NCBI RefSeq assembly: GCF_026626635.1
Contig: NZ_JAPNKA010000001.1
Span: 7,750,001 to 7,814,000, forward strand
Reading direction: 5' to 3'
Length of the DNA stretch: 64,000 nt
From: Archangium lansingense
GTDB taxonomy: Bacteria; Myxococcota; Myxococcia; Myxococcales; Myxococcaceae
The notes under the pieces were generated by a model that was not told the origin of the DNA, did not search any database, and was given only the letters and a program-made list of their open reading frames with translations. A program made the position numbers and the translations under genes. Within the stretch, counting starts at the first letter, position 1, and each line of letters starts with the position of its first letter. Positions 43,207 through 54,875 of the stretch are shown one piece after another.

Positions 43207-43254
43207 TGGAGCTGCCGCACAGTAAGGCTCGCGGCAGCTCCCCTTCCCCACCAC

Positions 43255-45150
43255 TCACTGCAGCTCGATGCGCAGGTTGTCGACGAGGTAGGCGCTGGAG
43301 GCGGTGGAGGTGCCGAGCTGCAGGTTGTTGTCATCACCCACGGGGGTGAAGGTACCGGTGCAGGTGGTGCCCCAGGTGCTGCTCGGGGAGAAGGTGGCGC
43401 GGACCATCTCGGTGCCATTGCTCACCACGCGCAGGACGCCCAGTGGATAGGACGTCTCCGTCTTGTGGTCGAAGCACACGCGGTAGCGCTGGCCCCCCAC
43501 CAGGGCGAGCTGGCGATTGCGCACCGGCCAGCCCGAGGGCGACGACGCGTCATACGCCACGCGCACGGCCCAGTCCGGGCCTCCGGTCTCTTCCGTGCCG
43601 CGCGGCACCACTGGGGCGCGAGCGCCGGTGATGTCGTTGCGCCAGTTCTCCCGCTTGTCGAAGGTGTCGAAGTCCATCACCGAGCCCTCGCGGACCACGC
43701 TGATGGAGGAGAGATACAGGTCCGCCACGTCCCAAACGCCGATCAGCAGCTCCGGGTTGTCCACCGTGGCGTTCACCTGCACGGTGAGCATCTGCCAGCC
43801 GGCGCCCACCGCCGTGTTCACCCACTTGCCCGACCAGCTGCCCGCGTTGTTGAAGCCCAGGTAGAGCGGATCCACCACCGCCGCGGACGCCGTCCACACC
43901 ATCGCGCTGATGCGGTAGCTGCCCCCCGCGGGGATGTTGAGCTTCCGGTGCGAGAGCATCGTGGTGTAGCCGGTGGTGGTGTGGTTGAGGCGCACCTGAC
44001 GGTTGTCCGCGTCGATCGACACGCCCGCAACCGGAGACCAGAGCTTGTTGCGCCGCTTGCTGTCGAAGCCCAGCCAGTACCAGTCACGCCGGTTCTCGCC
44101 GCGCCGCTGCTCGATGTCCGTCTGGAGATCGAAGAGCTGATCCCGGTCCTTGTCCAGCAACCCGCCGTAGGTCGCGGGGTTGAGGCCCAGTGCGGTGATC
44201 TGTGTGCTGTTGGTATGGCTCGGATCGCGAGCGTCCACGGTGCCATCAAGCAGGTACTGCTGGATGGAGAGGGCATTGCGGCCCCGGCCATCCGGGGTGC
44301 CGGTGGACAGCGGGCCCACGGTGAGCCGGTGCGAGTCCGAGCGGATCTGCACCGAGCCGCTCGCGCCCCCGTTGGACCACAGGTCCGTGCTGATGGCGAT
44401 GGGCCGCTGGTAGCTCGTCGTGTAGTCGGGCAGCCCGGTGGACGGGTTGATCTTCACGAAGGCCGGATCGGTGGTGAAGGTGCCGTAGCTGGTGGTCGAG
44501 GTCACCTGGCCCCGCGAGTAGAAGCGCACGTCGTACTCGTACGAGGGTGTGTCGAGCGGGTTGGCCCAGATGCTGTAGACCTGCGTGCCCACCGAGAGCG
44601 GGCGGGTGTCGAAGTCGAAGTAGCCGTACTTGTCACCCGGGCTCTGCCCCTGGGCGTTGGGCTCGCAGTAGTAGAGGACCAGGTCCGAGCTGTGCCACGT
44701 GGACACCAGCGACTTGCACCGGAAGTCCTCCCAGCGCTTGGCAGCGGCACCGCTCGAGTTGCTCGCGTAGGTGAGGAAGCTGGCGGTGATCTCCGGCGTC
44801 TCGCCGCAATGGGCCGCCGTCATCATCATGTTGGGGCCGATCATCGACGCCGAGCAGAAGATGGAGCCGCCCCCCAGGAAGTACAGGGCCGGGCTGGCAT
44901 AGCTGGAGCGGAGAACCTCCGGGTCGCCGTACCAGCGCCAGACGGCTTCCGCGACGCCGCCCCATTGCTCTGCGCGGATCTGCTGCGACTGCGTGGCGAG
45001 GTCCGGTGCGCCCTCGGGAGCGGGAGTGGACTCCTCGGGCACGCCACAGCCCAGCGTGGGGCCGAGCAGCGCCGCGGTGAGCCAGGTGGCCATACGCCAG
45101 CGGCGAGTGGGTGAAGACAGGGATGGGAGATGGGTGGATGGGTTCTTCAT
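43255..45150 (-). CDS. Secreted trypsin-like serine protease with C-terminal beta domains
   Basis: A 631-residue lipoprotein-type precursor (Cys35 in PTLGC after a hydrophobic stretch). The S1 peptidase core has MMTAAHCGE (His114), a candidate Asp in WHSSDLVLYYC and the nucleophile region NGGASGSVQI. After residue ~330 come two jelly-roll carbohydrate-binding-like modules (FDTFDKRENWRNDITGARAP; final strand SSAYLVDNLRIELQ), each containing aromatic surface strands. Probable extracellular protease targeting polymers of prey or matrix. Monocistronic, convergent with the copper operon. Confidence 0.85.
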   Translation of the reverse strand: MKNPSTHLPSLSSPTRRWRMATWLTAALLGPTLGCGVPEESTPAPEGAPDLATQSQQIRAEQWGGVAEAVWRWYGDPEVLRSSYASPALYFLGGGSIFCSASMIGPNMMMTAAHCGETPEITASFLTYASNSSGAAAKRWEDFRCKSLVSTWHSSDLVLYYCEPNAQGQSPGDKYGYFDFDTRPLSVGTQVYSIWANPLDTPSYEYDVRFYSRGQVTSTTSYGTFTTDPAFVKINPSTGLPDYTTSYQRPIAISTDLWSNGGASGSVQIRSDSHRLTVGPLSTGTPDGRGRNALSIQQYLLDGTVDARDPSHTNSTQITALGLNPATYGGLLDKDRDQLFDLQTDIEQRRGENRRDWYWLGFDSKRRNKLWSPVAGVSIDADNRQVRLNHTTTGYTTMLSHRKLNIPAGGSYRISAMVWTASAAVVDPLYLGFNNAGSWSGKWVNTAVGAGWQMLTVQVNATVDNPELLIGVWDVADLYLSSISVVREGSVMDFDTFDKRENWRNDITGARAPVVPRGTEETGGPDWAVRVAYDASSPSGWPVRNRQLALVGGQRYRVCFDHKTETSYPLGVLRVVSNGTEMVRATFSPSSTWGTTCTGTFTPVGDDNNLQLGTSTASSAYLVDNLRIELQ

Positions 45151-45337
45151 GCAGCCTCCGAAAGGTCGGTGCGCCCCTGTGCAAGGGGTACGCCGGGGCT
45201 TTCGGGGCTGTGGCTTCTATCTGGGATGCCGGTGACAGCGGAGCGGAGCTTGTGGACTCCGGGGTTACAGCCGGCCCGCCGTGTGAACGCGCGGGCCACG
45301 GTACGGCTTATCCCCTGGTGAGAGTACGGGGACGGGC

Positions 45338-45371
45338 ACCCTCACCCCGACCCTCTCCCGAGGGGAGAGGG
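45338..45371. repeat. Intergenic palindromic repeat, copy 1
   Basis: ACCCTCACCCCGACCCTCTC then CCGAGGGGAGAGGG. The CCCTCTCCC/GGGGAGAGGG arms form a strong hairpin. The same core occurs at 52793-52828 and 54828-54862, each next to the 3' end of a gene; here it is downstream of asnS, so it may act as a transcription terminator or a REP-like element. Confidence 0.7.
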
Positions 45372-45396
45372 AGGAGTGTGAGTGAGGGAGGAGACT

Positions 45397-46797
<1,401 letters not shown>

Positions 46798-47006
46798 GTC
46801 CCATCCTCCAGAAAGTCTCGCGGAACGCGGAGTTAGCCGCACCCTGGCCAGAGGACAAGTCCCATGAGCACCCGCCAGTGCTCAGCGGAGGCTTGACAGT
46901 GCCTCGCGGGAGGCCCTTTCTCCCCTTCCAGGCGGGGAAGCCAACGCATCGCGGCAAGGACAAGGGGAGACCCGGCGGGTGGGATCGTGCTAATCGCCCT
47001 CTCCCC

Positions 47007-48530
47007 ATGCGTTCCCTCTTCCAACGCAAGCAGATCGCCGACCTCATCCATGATACCGAGGCCTCTGGCGGCCTGAAGCGCGCGCTCGGCACCGGCGACC
47101 TCGTCATGCTCTCCATCGGCGCGGTCATTGGCGCCGGCATCTTCTCCACGCTCGGCACCGCGGCGGCCGGCGAGGTCCTGCCCACCGGAGAGGTGGTCCG
47201 CCATGGCGCCGGTCCCGCCCTGGTCCTGTCCTTCCTGCTGCTCGGAGGGGTGTGCGCCCTGGCGGCGCTCTGCTACGCCGAGCTGGCCTCGATGATCCCC
47301 CAGGCCGGCAGCGCCTACGCCTACTCCTACGCGACGCTCGGGGAGCTCATCGCGTGGATCATCGGGTGGGATCTCATCCTCGAGTACGCGGTGGGCAACA
47401 TCGCGGTGGCCATCGCCTGGGCGGGGTACTTCAACTCGCTCATCTCCCCCTGGGTGCACATCCCGGACTGGCTGACGCACGGCTACTACAACGTGCACGC
47501 GAGCTCCGACCCGGCCATCCGCGGCCTGCTGGACACCGCGCCGCGCGTCCTGGGCATCCCCGTGCTGGTCAACCTGCCGGCCTTCCTCATCGTGATGGCC
47601 ATCACCTGGCTGCTGGTCATCGGGGTGAAGGAGAGCACCCGGGTCAACAACATCATGGTGGTGGTGAAGCTGCTGGTGCTCGCCGTCTTCATCGGCGTGG
47701 GTGCCCTGCACATCAACCCGGCCAACTACACGCCATTCGCCCCCAATGGCTTCACCGGCATCCACCAGGCGGCGGCCATCGTCTTCTTCGCCTACATCGG
47801 CTTCGACGCCATCTCCACCGCCGCCGAGGAGACGAAGGATCCCCAGCGCACCATGCCGCGCGGCATCCTCATCGGCCTGGCCGTGTGCACGATCATCTAC
47901 ATCATCGTCGGAGCGGTCGCGACGGGGCTCATCCCCTACCAGCAGCTCAAGTCCTCGGACCCGCTGGCCCACGCCTTCGAGGTGGCCGGGCTGACGCAGT
48001 TCAGCTGGCTCATCTCCCTGGGCGCGGTCGTCTCCATGGCGGCGGTGCTGCTCGTCTTCCAGTACGGCCAGCCGCGCATCTTCTACGCCATGGCGCGCGA
48101 TGGGCTGCTGCCCCCCTGGGCGGCGAAGCTCCACCCCAAGTACCGCACGCCTCACGTCACCACGCTCGCCACCGGTGTGCTGGTGGCGCTCGGCGCCCTG
48201 GTGGCCGATGACGCCGCCACCTACGATCTGACCAACATCGGCACGCTGTCCGCCTTCATGCTGGTGTGCCTGGGCGTGCCCGTGCTGCGCCTGAAGGACC
48301 CGGACCGCCCGCGACCCTTCAAGGTGCCCTTCGTGTGGCCGGTGTCCCTGGCGGGAGCTGGCGCCTGCCTCTTCGTCATGCAGGGCCTGCCCCTTCACGC
48401 CTGGGGACGCTTTGGCATCTGGCTCGCCATCGGCCTCGTCCTCTACTTCGCCTACGGCTACCGCAACTCCGTGCTCCGGCGGGGCGCCCCGCCGGTGAAC
48501 CTGGACGCGCCGCCAGGCACCGGCGCATAG
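47007..48530 (+). CDS. APC superfamily (cationic amino acid transporter-type) permease
   Basis: A 507-residue transporter with about 12 membrane helices. The N-terminal signature LGTGDLVMLSIGAVIGAGIF (unwound helix 1 substrate site) and AAAIVFFAYIGFDAISTAAE (helix 6) are typical of the CAT/YfnA group, as is the ETKDPQRTMPRGILIGLAV block that follows. It probably imports or exchanges amino acids by proton symport; the substrate cannot be told. Start ATG 47007 is chosen from the usual MRSLFQRKQIADL-type N-terminus; the longer frame begins inside intergenic DNA. Confidence 0.92.
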   Translation: MRSLFQRKQIADLIHDTEASGGLKRALGTGDLVMLSIGAVIGAGIFSTLGTAAAGEVLPTGEVVRHGAGPALVLSFLLLGGVCALAALCYAELASMIPQAGSAYAYSYATLGELIAWIIGWDLILEYAVGNIAVAIAWAGYFNSLISPWVHIPDWLTHGYYNVHASSDPAIRGLLDTAPRVLGIPVLVNLPAFLIVMAITWLLVIGVKESTRVNNIMVVVKLLVLAVFIGVGALHINPANYTPFAPNGFTGIHQAAAIVFFAYIGFDAISTAAEETKDPQRTMPRGILIGLAVCTIIYIIVGAVATGLIPYQQLKSSDPLAHAFEVAGLTQFSWLISLGAVVSMAAVLLVFQYGQPRIFYAMARDGLLPPWAAKLHPKYRTPHVTTLATGVLVALGALVADDAATYDLTNIGTLSAFMLVCLGVPVLRLKDPDRPRPFKVPFVWPVSLAGAGACLFVMQGLPLHAWGRFGIWLAIGLVLYFAYGYRNSVLRRGAPPVNLDAPPGTGA

Positions 48531-48551
48531 CCCTCAGTCACGGGGAGGGGC

Positions 48552-49694
48552 TCAGGCCCGCGGGGTCCCGCCCGGCGGTGGCGAGGGCTCCCAGAACAGC
48601 CCGGCGCTGTTCAGCAGCCGCTCGTTGCCCAACCGAGACAGCGCCTCACACACCCCGGGATCGGAGAGGAGATGCTGCTCGCAGCTCTTCCAGTCCAGCC
48701 GCAGCAGGATGCAGTCGGTCTCCGAGCACACGGTCGCCGTGGCCGGCAGGCCGAGCATCAGGGCGATCTCCCCGAACATGTCCCCCTCGCCCAGCGTCCG
48801 TAGAGGGACATGGCTCCCGTCCTGGTGACGGTGCGACACCTGGCACCGCCCCCTGAGCAACAGGTAGAGGGCGTCCACTTCCTTCCCCTGCTCGAGCAGG
48901 ACGGTCCCCGCCGGCCGGGTGCAGATCTGGAAGTCCCGGGCCAGGTCCTCCCGCTGCTCGGTCGAGAGCGAGCGGAAGAGCAGGTTGCCACGCAGCACAT
49001 CCTCCAGCAGGCGCTCGCGGTGGAAGCCCTGCAGCACCTCCTCCACCGAGGGATGCCGCTCGAGGAGCTGCTCCAGCTGCTCCCGCGTCAGCTCCAACAC
49101 CGCCGTGCGCTCGAAGGCCCTGACGGTCGCGAACCGAGGGGTGCTGGCCAGCAGCGACATCTCCCCGAAGAAGTCGCCCTCGCCCATGAAGGCCACCGTG
49201 CGCCGCCGCCCCGACTTCAGCGTCCTCACCACCTCCACGCTCCCCTCGACGATGGCGAACATGGAGCTGCCCGGCTGCCCCTCCTCGACGATGCTCTCTC
49301 CCGGCTGGAAGATCCGCGGCTGCAGGGTCTCCATCATCGACATGAACTCCCGCTTGCCCAGCCGCGACAGCAGCGAAGCACGGGGTGCCACCTCATTCCC
49401 GGAGGAGCCCTTCCCCGAGGCCGGCTCCTGGTACTGGGGCCTCGGCACAGCAGGCCCCGTGGGCGCGTGGGGCTCCACCCGCCGGGCATCGAGCTCCGCC
49501 AGCAGCCGTCGCGCCGGCTCGTGCGCCGGATCCAACCGGAGGATGACCTTGCACAGGGCGATGGCGCGCACCAGCAAGCCCTGCCGGGCCCACGCCTCCG
49601 CCAGTTGCTCGTAGCCCGCGAGTACCGCTTCCGAAGATTCACTGGGGGTGGGTTGAACAGCCCCGCCCCCGTGCTGACGTAACGTGTCGGACAT
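48552..49694 (-). CDS. Protein with tandem cyclic-nucleotide-binding-like domains
   Basis: A 380-residue cytoplasmic protein. After a TPR-like helical segment (EQLAEAWARQGLLVRAIALC, ~27-70) and a Pro-rich linker, two cNMP-binding folds follow at ~120-235 (FQPGESIVEEGQPGSSMFAI, GEGDFFGEMSLLASTPRFAT) and ~245-360 (RPAGTVLLEQGKEVDALYLL, GEGDMFGEIALMLGLPATAT). The phosphate-binding cassette G-E-(M/I)-(S/A)-L-(L/M) is present, but the usual following Arg is displaced, so nucleotide binding is uncertain. There is no DNA-binding domain, unlike CRP. Start ATG 49694 is preceded by AGGGGGAACG. Confidence 0.85.
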   Translation of the reverse strand: MSDTLRQHGGGAVQPTPSESSEAVLAGYEQLAEAWARQGLLVRAIALCKVILRLDPAHEPARRLLAELDARRVEPHAPTGPAVPRPQYQEPASGKGSSGNEVAPRASLLSRLGKREFMSMMETLQPRIFQPGESIVEEGQPGSSMFAIVEGSVEVVRTLKSGRRRTVAFMGEGDFFGEMSLLASTPRFATVRAFERTAVLELTREQLEQLLERHPSVEEVLQGFHRERLLEDVLRGNLLFRSLSTEQREDLARDFQICTRPAGTVLLEQGKEVDALYLLLRGRCQVSHRHQDGSHVPLRTLGEGDMFGEIALMLGLPATATVCSETDCILLRLDWKSCEQHLLSDPGVCEALSRLGNERLLNSAGLFWEPSPPPGGTPRA

Positions 49695-49824
49695 CGTTCC
49701 CCCTCTGACGAAGCTGTCACCCAAACTTCGGGCTCATCAGCTTGTCTGAGACCCAGAGTGCGCCGCTCCGGCCACCCTGTCTGTGATGGGTTTCACACGC
49801 CTGGGGAAGTGTTCATTCCCCTAC

Positions 49825-50559
49825 CTATTCCGAACGGACCACCGAGCCCGCGGGTAGCCCCGCCTGCAACCGGGCCATGGCCTCCTCCACTGCCTCCGAC
49901 TCCAAGCTCTCCACCGTCACCTTCACCACGTAATCCAACGAGCGGTCGAACACCGGGTAGGAGCCGATTGCCACGTGCGGCATGTCCAGCGCCACCCGGT
50001 CCAACACCGCCGCCACCGCGCTCTCACCCTGGTTCAGGAACAGCATGCGCAGGTGCATGGGCGTGCCGCGCAGCCGCGCCAGCACCGCCTCGAGCTGCAG
50101 TCGGAAGAGCTGCGGCACCCCAGGCAGCATGAACACGTCTTCCACCGTCAGCACCGGGTACCAGCTCCCCGGCTGGGGGATCAGCACGGCGCCCTCGGGC
50201 GCGTCCGCCAGCCGCAGCGCCTCGGCCGTCAGCTTGTCCGCCGCCTTCTCCTGGATGAGCGCCACCATCTCCGGCAACCGCACCACCTTGCGCCCCATGG
50301 CCAGCGCCACCGCCCGCACCGTCACATCATCGTGCGTGGGCCCAATGCCCCCACTGGTGAAGACGTACTTCGCGCGCAGCCGCGCCCGCGCCACCGCCTC
50401 CACGATGACGTCTACCTCGTCGGGGACGATCTCCAGCGTGCGCAGGGGAATGCCCACCTCGCGCAGGCGCTGGATGAGGTGGGGGCCATTGGCATCCACC
50501 ACCTTCGCCGTGAGGACCTCGTTACCGATGATGACCGCCGCCGCGCCGGTGGGCTCCAT
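49825..50559 (-). CDS. CinA-like molybdopterin-binding-domain protein
   Basis: A 244-residue protein of the MoaB/MogA-like (MoCF) fold found at the N-terminus of CinA. Motifs: AAVIIGNEVLTAKVVDANGP (1-25), VFTSGGIGPTHDDVTVRAVA (~66-85) and VFMLPGVPQLFRLQLEAVL (~141-160). The C-terminal nicotinamide-nucleotide deamidase domain of full CinA is absent, as in many short homologues (possibly FAD/ADP-ribose-related pyrophosphatases). It follows tmk by 13 bp on the same strand, so it is probably co-transcribed. Confidence 0.88.
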   Translation of the reverse strand: MEPTGAAAVIIGNEVLTAKVVDANGPHLIQRLREVGIPLRTLEIVPDEVDVIVEAVARARLRAKYVFTSGGIGPTHDDVTVRAVALAMGRKVVRLPEMVALIQEKAADKLTAEALRLADAPEGAVLIPQPGSWYPVLTVEDVFMLPGVPQLFRLQLEAVLARLRGTPMHLRMLFLNQGESAVAAVLDRVALDMPHVAIGSYPVFDRSLDYVVKVTVESLESEAVEEAMARLQAGLPAGSVVRSE

Positions 50560-50572
50560 GCGGCCGGGGACT

Positions 50573-51247
50573 CTACCGCACCGCAGCGCGGCCGGCCTTA
50601 CGTCCGAGCAGTTTGTGCACCTGGGCCAGGCACTCGGCCGTTACGGCCTCCACCGGCTGGTCCCCGTCGATGCGCACCACTCGCTCGCGCTTGCCCCGCA
50701 GTTGGATGGCCGCCTCGTACTGCCGGGAGATGCGGCGCTGCTTCTCCACCGCGTCGAAGAGCTCCTCCGGCCCACCCCGCGCCGCCCGCCTGCGCGCCGC
50801 CACCTCGATGGACACCCCGACGAACAGCGTCAGGTCCGCCGGCACCGCGTGCGCGTTGATGGACTCCACCCACTCCATGGGCAGCGACGCCCCCTGGTAC
50901 GCCAGGGAGGACAGGACGGAGCGATCGCTCAGCACCACCTGCCCGGCCTCCAGCGCCGGCAGCACCCGGGCCCGGAGGTGATCCGTCCGGTCCGCCGCGT
51001 ACAGCAGCGCCAGCGTCTCCGGAGCCAGGGGCCCCGCGCCTCCAGGCAGCACCACCCGCCCCGTCAGCGCCTGGCGGATGAGCACGCCCACCGGGCCGTC
51101 CGAGGGCTCGCGCGTGGTGAGCACGGGGTGGCCCTCGGCCCGCAGCGCCGACGCCAGCCGCTCCACCTGCGTGGTGGTACCGGCCCCGTCCAGGCCCTCG
51201 AGGACAATGAGACGCCCGCTGCGCGCGGGCTTGCGAGCCGGGCTCAC
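50573..51247 (-). CDS. tmk: Thymidylate kinase
   Basis: A 224-residue dTMP kinase. P-loop LIVLEGLDGAGTTTQVERLA (GxxxxGKST variant with Thr in place of Lys-Ser: GLDGAGTTTQ), DR(S/Y)-type motif VVLSDRSVLSSLAYQG, and the LID region RRAARGGPEELFDAVEKQRR. The GTG at 51247 overlaps the stop of the upstream gene (GTGA), giving the expected short N-terminus before the P-loop. The longer frame to 51406 lies inside that upstream gene. Replacement of the P-loop Lys by Thr is unusual and is seen in a subset of archaeal/bacterial Tmk-like proteins; activity should not be assumed. Confidence 0.88.
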   Translation of the reverse strand: MSPARKPARSGRLIVLEGLDGAGTTTQVERLASALRAEGHPVLTTREPSDGPVGVLIRQALTGRVVLPGGAGPLAPETLALLYAADRTDHLRARVLPALEAGQVVLSDRSVLSSLAYQGASLPMEWVESINAHAVPADLTLFVGVSIEVAARRRAARGGPEELFDAVEKQRRISRQYEAAIQLRGKRERVVRIDGDQPVEAVTAECLAQVHKLLGRKAGRAAVR

Positions 51248-51585
51248 CGGGGCAGCAACGCCTTGGGATCGTCCAGTCCCAGCCGGTGGCGCAGCTCCAG
51301 CATGGTCTCGTAGCGGACCAGCTCGTCCGCCAGCACCGTGCGGCCCTGCCGGTAGCGCATCAGCCCGTAGATGACCAATCCCAGCGTCGCCGCCAGGCCC
51401 AGCCACGCCACGTGCGGCGCCCTCGTCGAGTCCCAGAAGAGCTTCGCCGTCGCGCCTCCGAGGATGAAGGCCACGATGAAGGAAACGCCCGAGTGGGCGA
51501 AGAGAAGCGTGCTCTGCCGCGTGGACAGCGCCTCTTGGAGGCGCTCGAGCTGCTCGTGGAGATTCTGCTGCGTTTCTGCGTTCAC
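51244..51585 (-). CDS. Small two-helix membrane protein upstream of tmk
   Basis: A 113-residue protein. An N-terminal coiled-coil-like helix (NLHEQLERLQEALSTRQSTL) precedes two membrane segments (GVSFIVAFILGGATAKLFW; WLGLAATLGLVIYGLMRY) and a soluble C-terminal helix (ADELVRYETMLELRHRLGLD). Family unknown. It is translationally coupled to tmk by GTGA and leads a three-gene unit with tmk and the CinA-like gene. The arrangement suggests shared expression, not necessarily shared function. Confidence 0.8.
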   Translation of the reverse strand: MNAETQQNLHEQLERLQEALSTRQSTLLFAHSGVSFIVAFILGGATAKLFWDSTRAPHVAWLGLAATLGLVIYGLMRYRQGRTVLADELVRYETMLELRHRLGLDDPKALLPR

Positions 51586-51815
51586 GGGCGCGGCAAGCTA
51601 GCGGAACAGGGGAGCCACGTCGAGTAGACCCTCAAGGCCGCGCGGCCGAGACCCCTTCGCCCGATTTTGTAGGCAATTAGCACAGCAACACCCACAACCC
51701 CAGAACAGCTACGACGCGATGCTCTTCGGCAACCTCAGCCCGATTGGCGGATTGGAACAAAAACTCGTCCGACCCACGAAAGACGCCACAGCTGGATGGG
51801 GGCACTCTTCCGGCC

Positions 51816-52757
51816 ATGAAACTCACCTCACTGTTCGCGAGCCTGTTGCTCGTCTTCCTGTCCGGCTGTGCCACCACCCCCACCGCATCGCCCGGGCGCC
51901 GCTATGACGGCACCGTCCATCGGCTGAAGGAGGACTCCCTCGTGGGGGTCTACACCTCCAAGCCCCGGGGCTTCTCCACCCACTCGTATTGGATTGAAGG
52001 CCCGGAGGGGCTCGTCGTCATCGACACCCAGTTCCTGCCCTCGGCGGCCCACGAGGTGCTGGAGCTGGCCGAGCGGGAGACGGGGAAGAAGGTGGTGCTG
52101 GCGGTGGTGCTGCATCCCAACCCGGACAAGTTCAACGGGACGAGCGTGTTCCAGGCGCGAGGCATCCGGGTGGTGACGGCCCAGCAGGTGCTCGAGCGCA
52201 TTCCGGCGGTGTTCGAGCTGCGCACGCGCTGGTTCAAGGACCGGTACGCGCCGGACTGGCCGGAGGCGGAGCCGCGGCCGGAGGCGTTTGGCGCCGAGAC
52301 GACGGTGCTGGAGGCCGCGGGGCTGAAGCTGAAAGCGCACGTGATGGGGCCGGGGTGCAGCGATGCGCAGGTGGTCGTCGAGTGGGAGGGACACCTGTTC
52401 ACGGGGGACCTGGTGGCCAACGGCACCCACGCGTGGCTGGAGCTGGGACTCCAGCACGAGTGGCTCCAGCGGCTGGATGAGCTCGCCCGGCTGAACCCCC
52501 GTCATGTGCACCCGGGGCGCGGGCCGTCCGCAGGTCCCGAGCTGCTGTCGCAGCAGCGGGCGTACCTGGAGAAGGTGATCGAGCTGGTACGCGCCGCCGA
52601 GCCCACGCTGCCGGTGCGCGACGAGGCGGTGGCCGAGGCCGTGCAGCGCGTGCTGGCGACCTACCCCAAGTTGGATCTCGCCGTGTTCCTCCGGGTGGGC
52701 ATGGCCGAGGTGTACCGCCGCGAGGCCGAGCTGCGCGCGAAGGCAGTGGCACACTGA
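51816..52757 (+). CDS. Metallo-beta-lactamase-fold lipoprotein lacking the canonical metal motif
   Basis: A 313-residue lipoprotein (LLVFLSGC, Cys18). The fold is indicated by STHSYWIEGPEGLVVIDTQF (~47-66) and WEGHLFTGDLVANGTHAWLE (~195-215). Where the family has HxHxDH it reads LHPNPDKFNG, losing most zinc ligands. The third His region (HVMGPGCSDAQVV) keeps a Cys/Asp instead. It is probably a divergent MBL subfamily with altered or no metal centre. The ATG at 51816 is preferred over the longer frame because it begins the signal peptide. Confidence 0.8.
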   Translation: MKLTSLFASLLLVFLSGCATTPTASPGRRYDGTVHRLKEDSLVGVYTSKPRGFSTHSYWIEGPEGLVVIDTQFLPSAAHEVLELAERETGKKVVLAVVLHPNPDKFNGTSVFQARGIRVVTAQQVLERIPAVFELRTRWFKDRYAPDWPEAEPRPEAFGAETTVLEAAGLKLKAHVMGPGCSDAQVVVEWEGHLFTGDLVANGTHAWLELGLQHEWLQRLDELARLNPRHVHPGRGPSAGPELLSQQRAYLEKVIELVRAAEPTLPVRDEAVAEAVQRVLATYPKLDLAVFLRVGMAEVYRREAELRAKAVAH

Positions 52758-52792
52758 GCGGCAGCGCCCACGAGCACAACCCGGGGGGCAGA

Positions 52793-52828
52793 TACCCTCA
52801 CCCCGACCCTCTCCCAGTGGGAGAGGGG
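52793..52828. repeat. Intergenic palindromic repeat, copy 2
   Basis: TACCCTCACCCCGACCCTCT then CCCAGTGGGAGAGGGG. Same arms as copies at 45338 and 54828, with a different loop (AGT). It lies between convergent genes (MBL-fold and thrC), a position suiting bidirectional termination. Confidence 0.7.
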
Positions 52829-52868
52829 AAGTTGGGGGAGGAATTGGGGGCGAGATTGGATGAGGGGG

Positions 52869-54197
<1,329 letters not shown>

Positions 54198-54202
54198 GGT
54201 TC

Positions 54203-54769
54203 TCACTCCGCCGCCGGAATCACGGTGCTGCAGGTGACACAGGCCCGGCCCGCGTAACCTGGGGTGTGGCACTTCGGGCACGTCGTCCGCGCACCCGCCT
54301 GCACCCGCCCGCTGGCAGCCGACGCCTCGGGCTGCGTCAGGCGCACCTTGGGCAGCCGCATGCCGCAGCGGTCGCACACGTTCCCGATGTCCTGCACGTT
54401 GCGACAGTACCGGCAGACGACCGGACCCGAGGGCACTGCCGTCCTCGTTCCGTCCGAGATGGCTCGCCCCGTATCCATTTCCTGCATGGGGGCCACCATG
54501 ACGTTGCCCGCCGCCGCCGCGCGCCCCGTGTCCAGCTCCGGCACCGGCTGCACGGCGACGTTCTGCACTGGCTGCTGGGCCGTCAGCTCCAGGTCGGGAA
54601 TCGCCGCGGTCTGCACCGGCGCACGGCCTCCCGCCAGCTGCGTCTGCTCCAGCTCCGGCAGCCGCGCCACCGCCACCGCCACCGGGGCCGTCGTGAACAG
54701 CTTCTTCCCACAGACTTCACACTCGGTGCCCTGAGCCTGCTGGTGCTCGCACACGGGGCAGATGATCAT
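54203..54769 (-). CDS. Triple zinc-ribbon protein
   Basis: A 188-residue protein with three separate CxxC…CxxC zinc ribbons: CPVCEHQQAQGTECEVCGKK (residues ~4-23), CRYCRNVQDIGNVCDRCGMR (~120-139) and CPKCHTPGYAGRACVTCST (~163-181). The ~95-residue linker is Ala/Val/Glu-rich with repeated PELE/PDLE and EMDTGRA/ELDTGRA units, suggesting a flexible spacer. Start ATG 54769 places the first ribbon at the N-terminus. It is just upstream of thrC (5 bp) and probably co-transcribed. Role unknown; zinc ribbons often mediate protein or nucleic-acid contacts. Confidence 0.8.
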   Translation of the reverse strand: MIICPVCEHQQAQGTECEVCGKKLFTTAPVAVAVARLPELEQTQLAGGRAPVQTAAIPDLELTAQQPVQNVAVQPVPELDTGRAAAAGNVMVAPMQEMDTGRAISDGTRTAVPSGPVVCRYCRNVQDIGNVCDRCGMRLPKVRLTQPEASAASGRVQAGARTTCPKCHTPGYAGRACVTCSTVIPAAE

Positions 54770-54827
54770 GACCGGGAGGTTAGCGGCCCCGCTCCACCCG
54801 GGCAATGCACCCTTGTGAAATCCCGAT

Positions 54828-54862
54828 GACCCTCACCCCAACCCTCTCCCAGAGGGAGAGGG
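54828..54862. repeat. Intergenic palindromic repeat, copy 3
   Basis: GACCCTCACCCCAACCCTCT then CCCAGAGGGAGAGGG. The CCCTCTCCC/GGGAGAGGG arms are conserved with the other copies. It sits between the isoaspartate methyltransferase gene's 3' end and the zinc-ribbon gene. Confidence 0.7.
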
Positions 54863-54875
54863 AGCTCAGGTGTTG

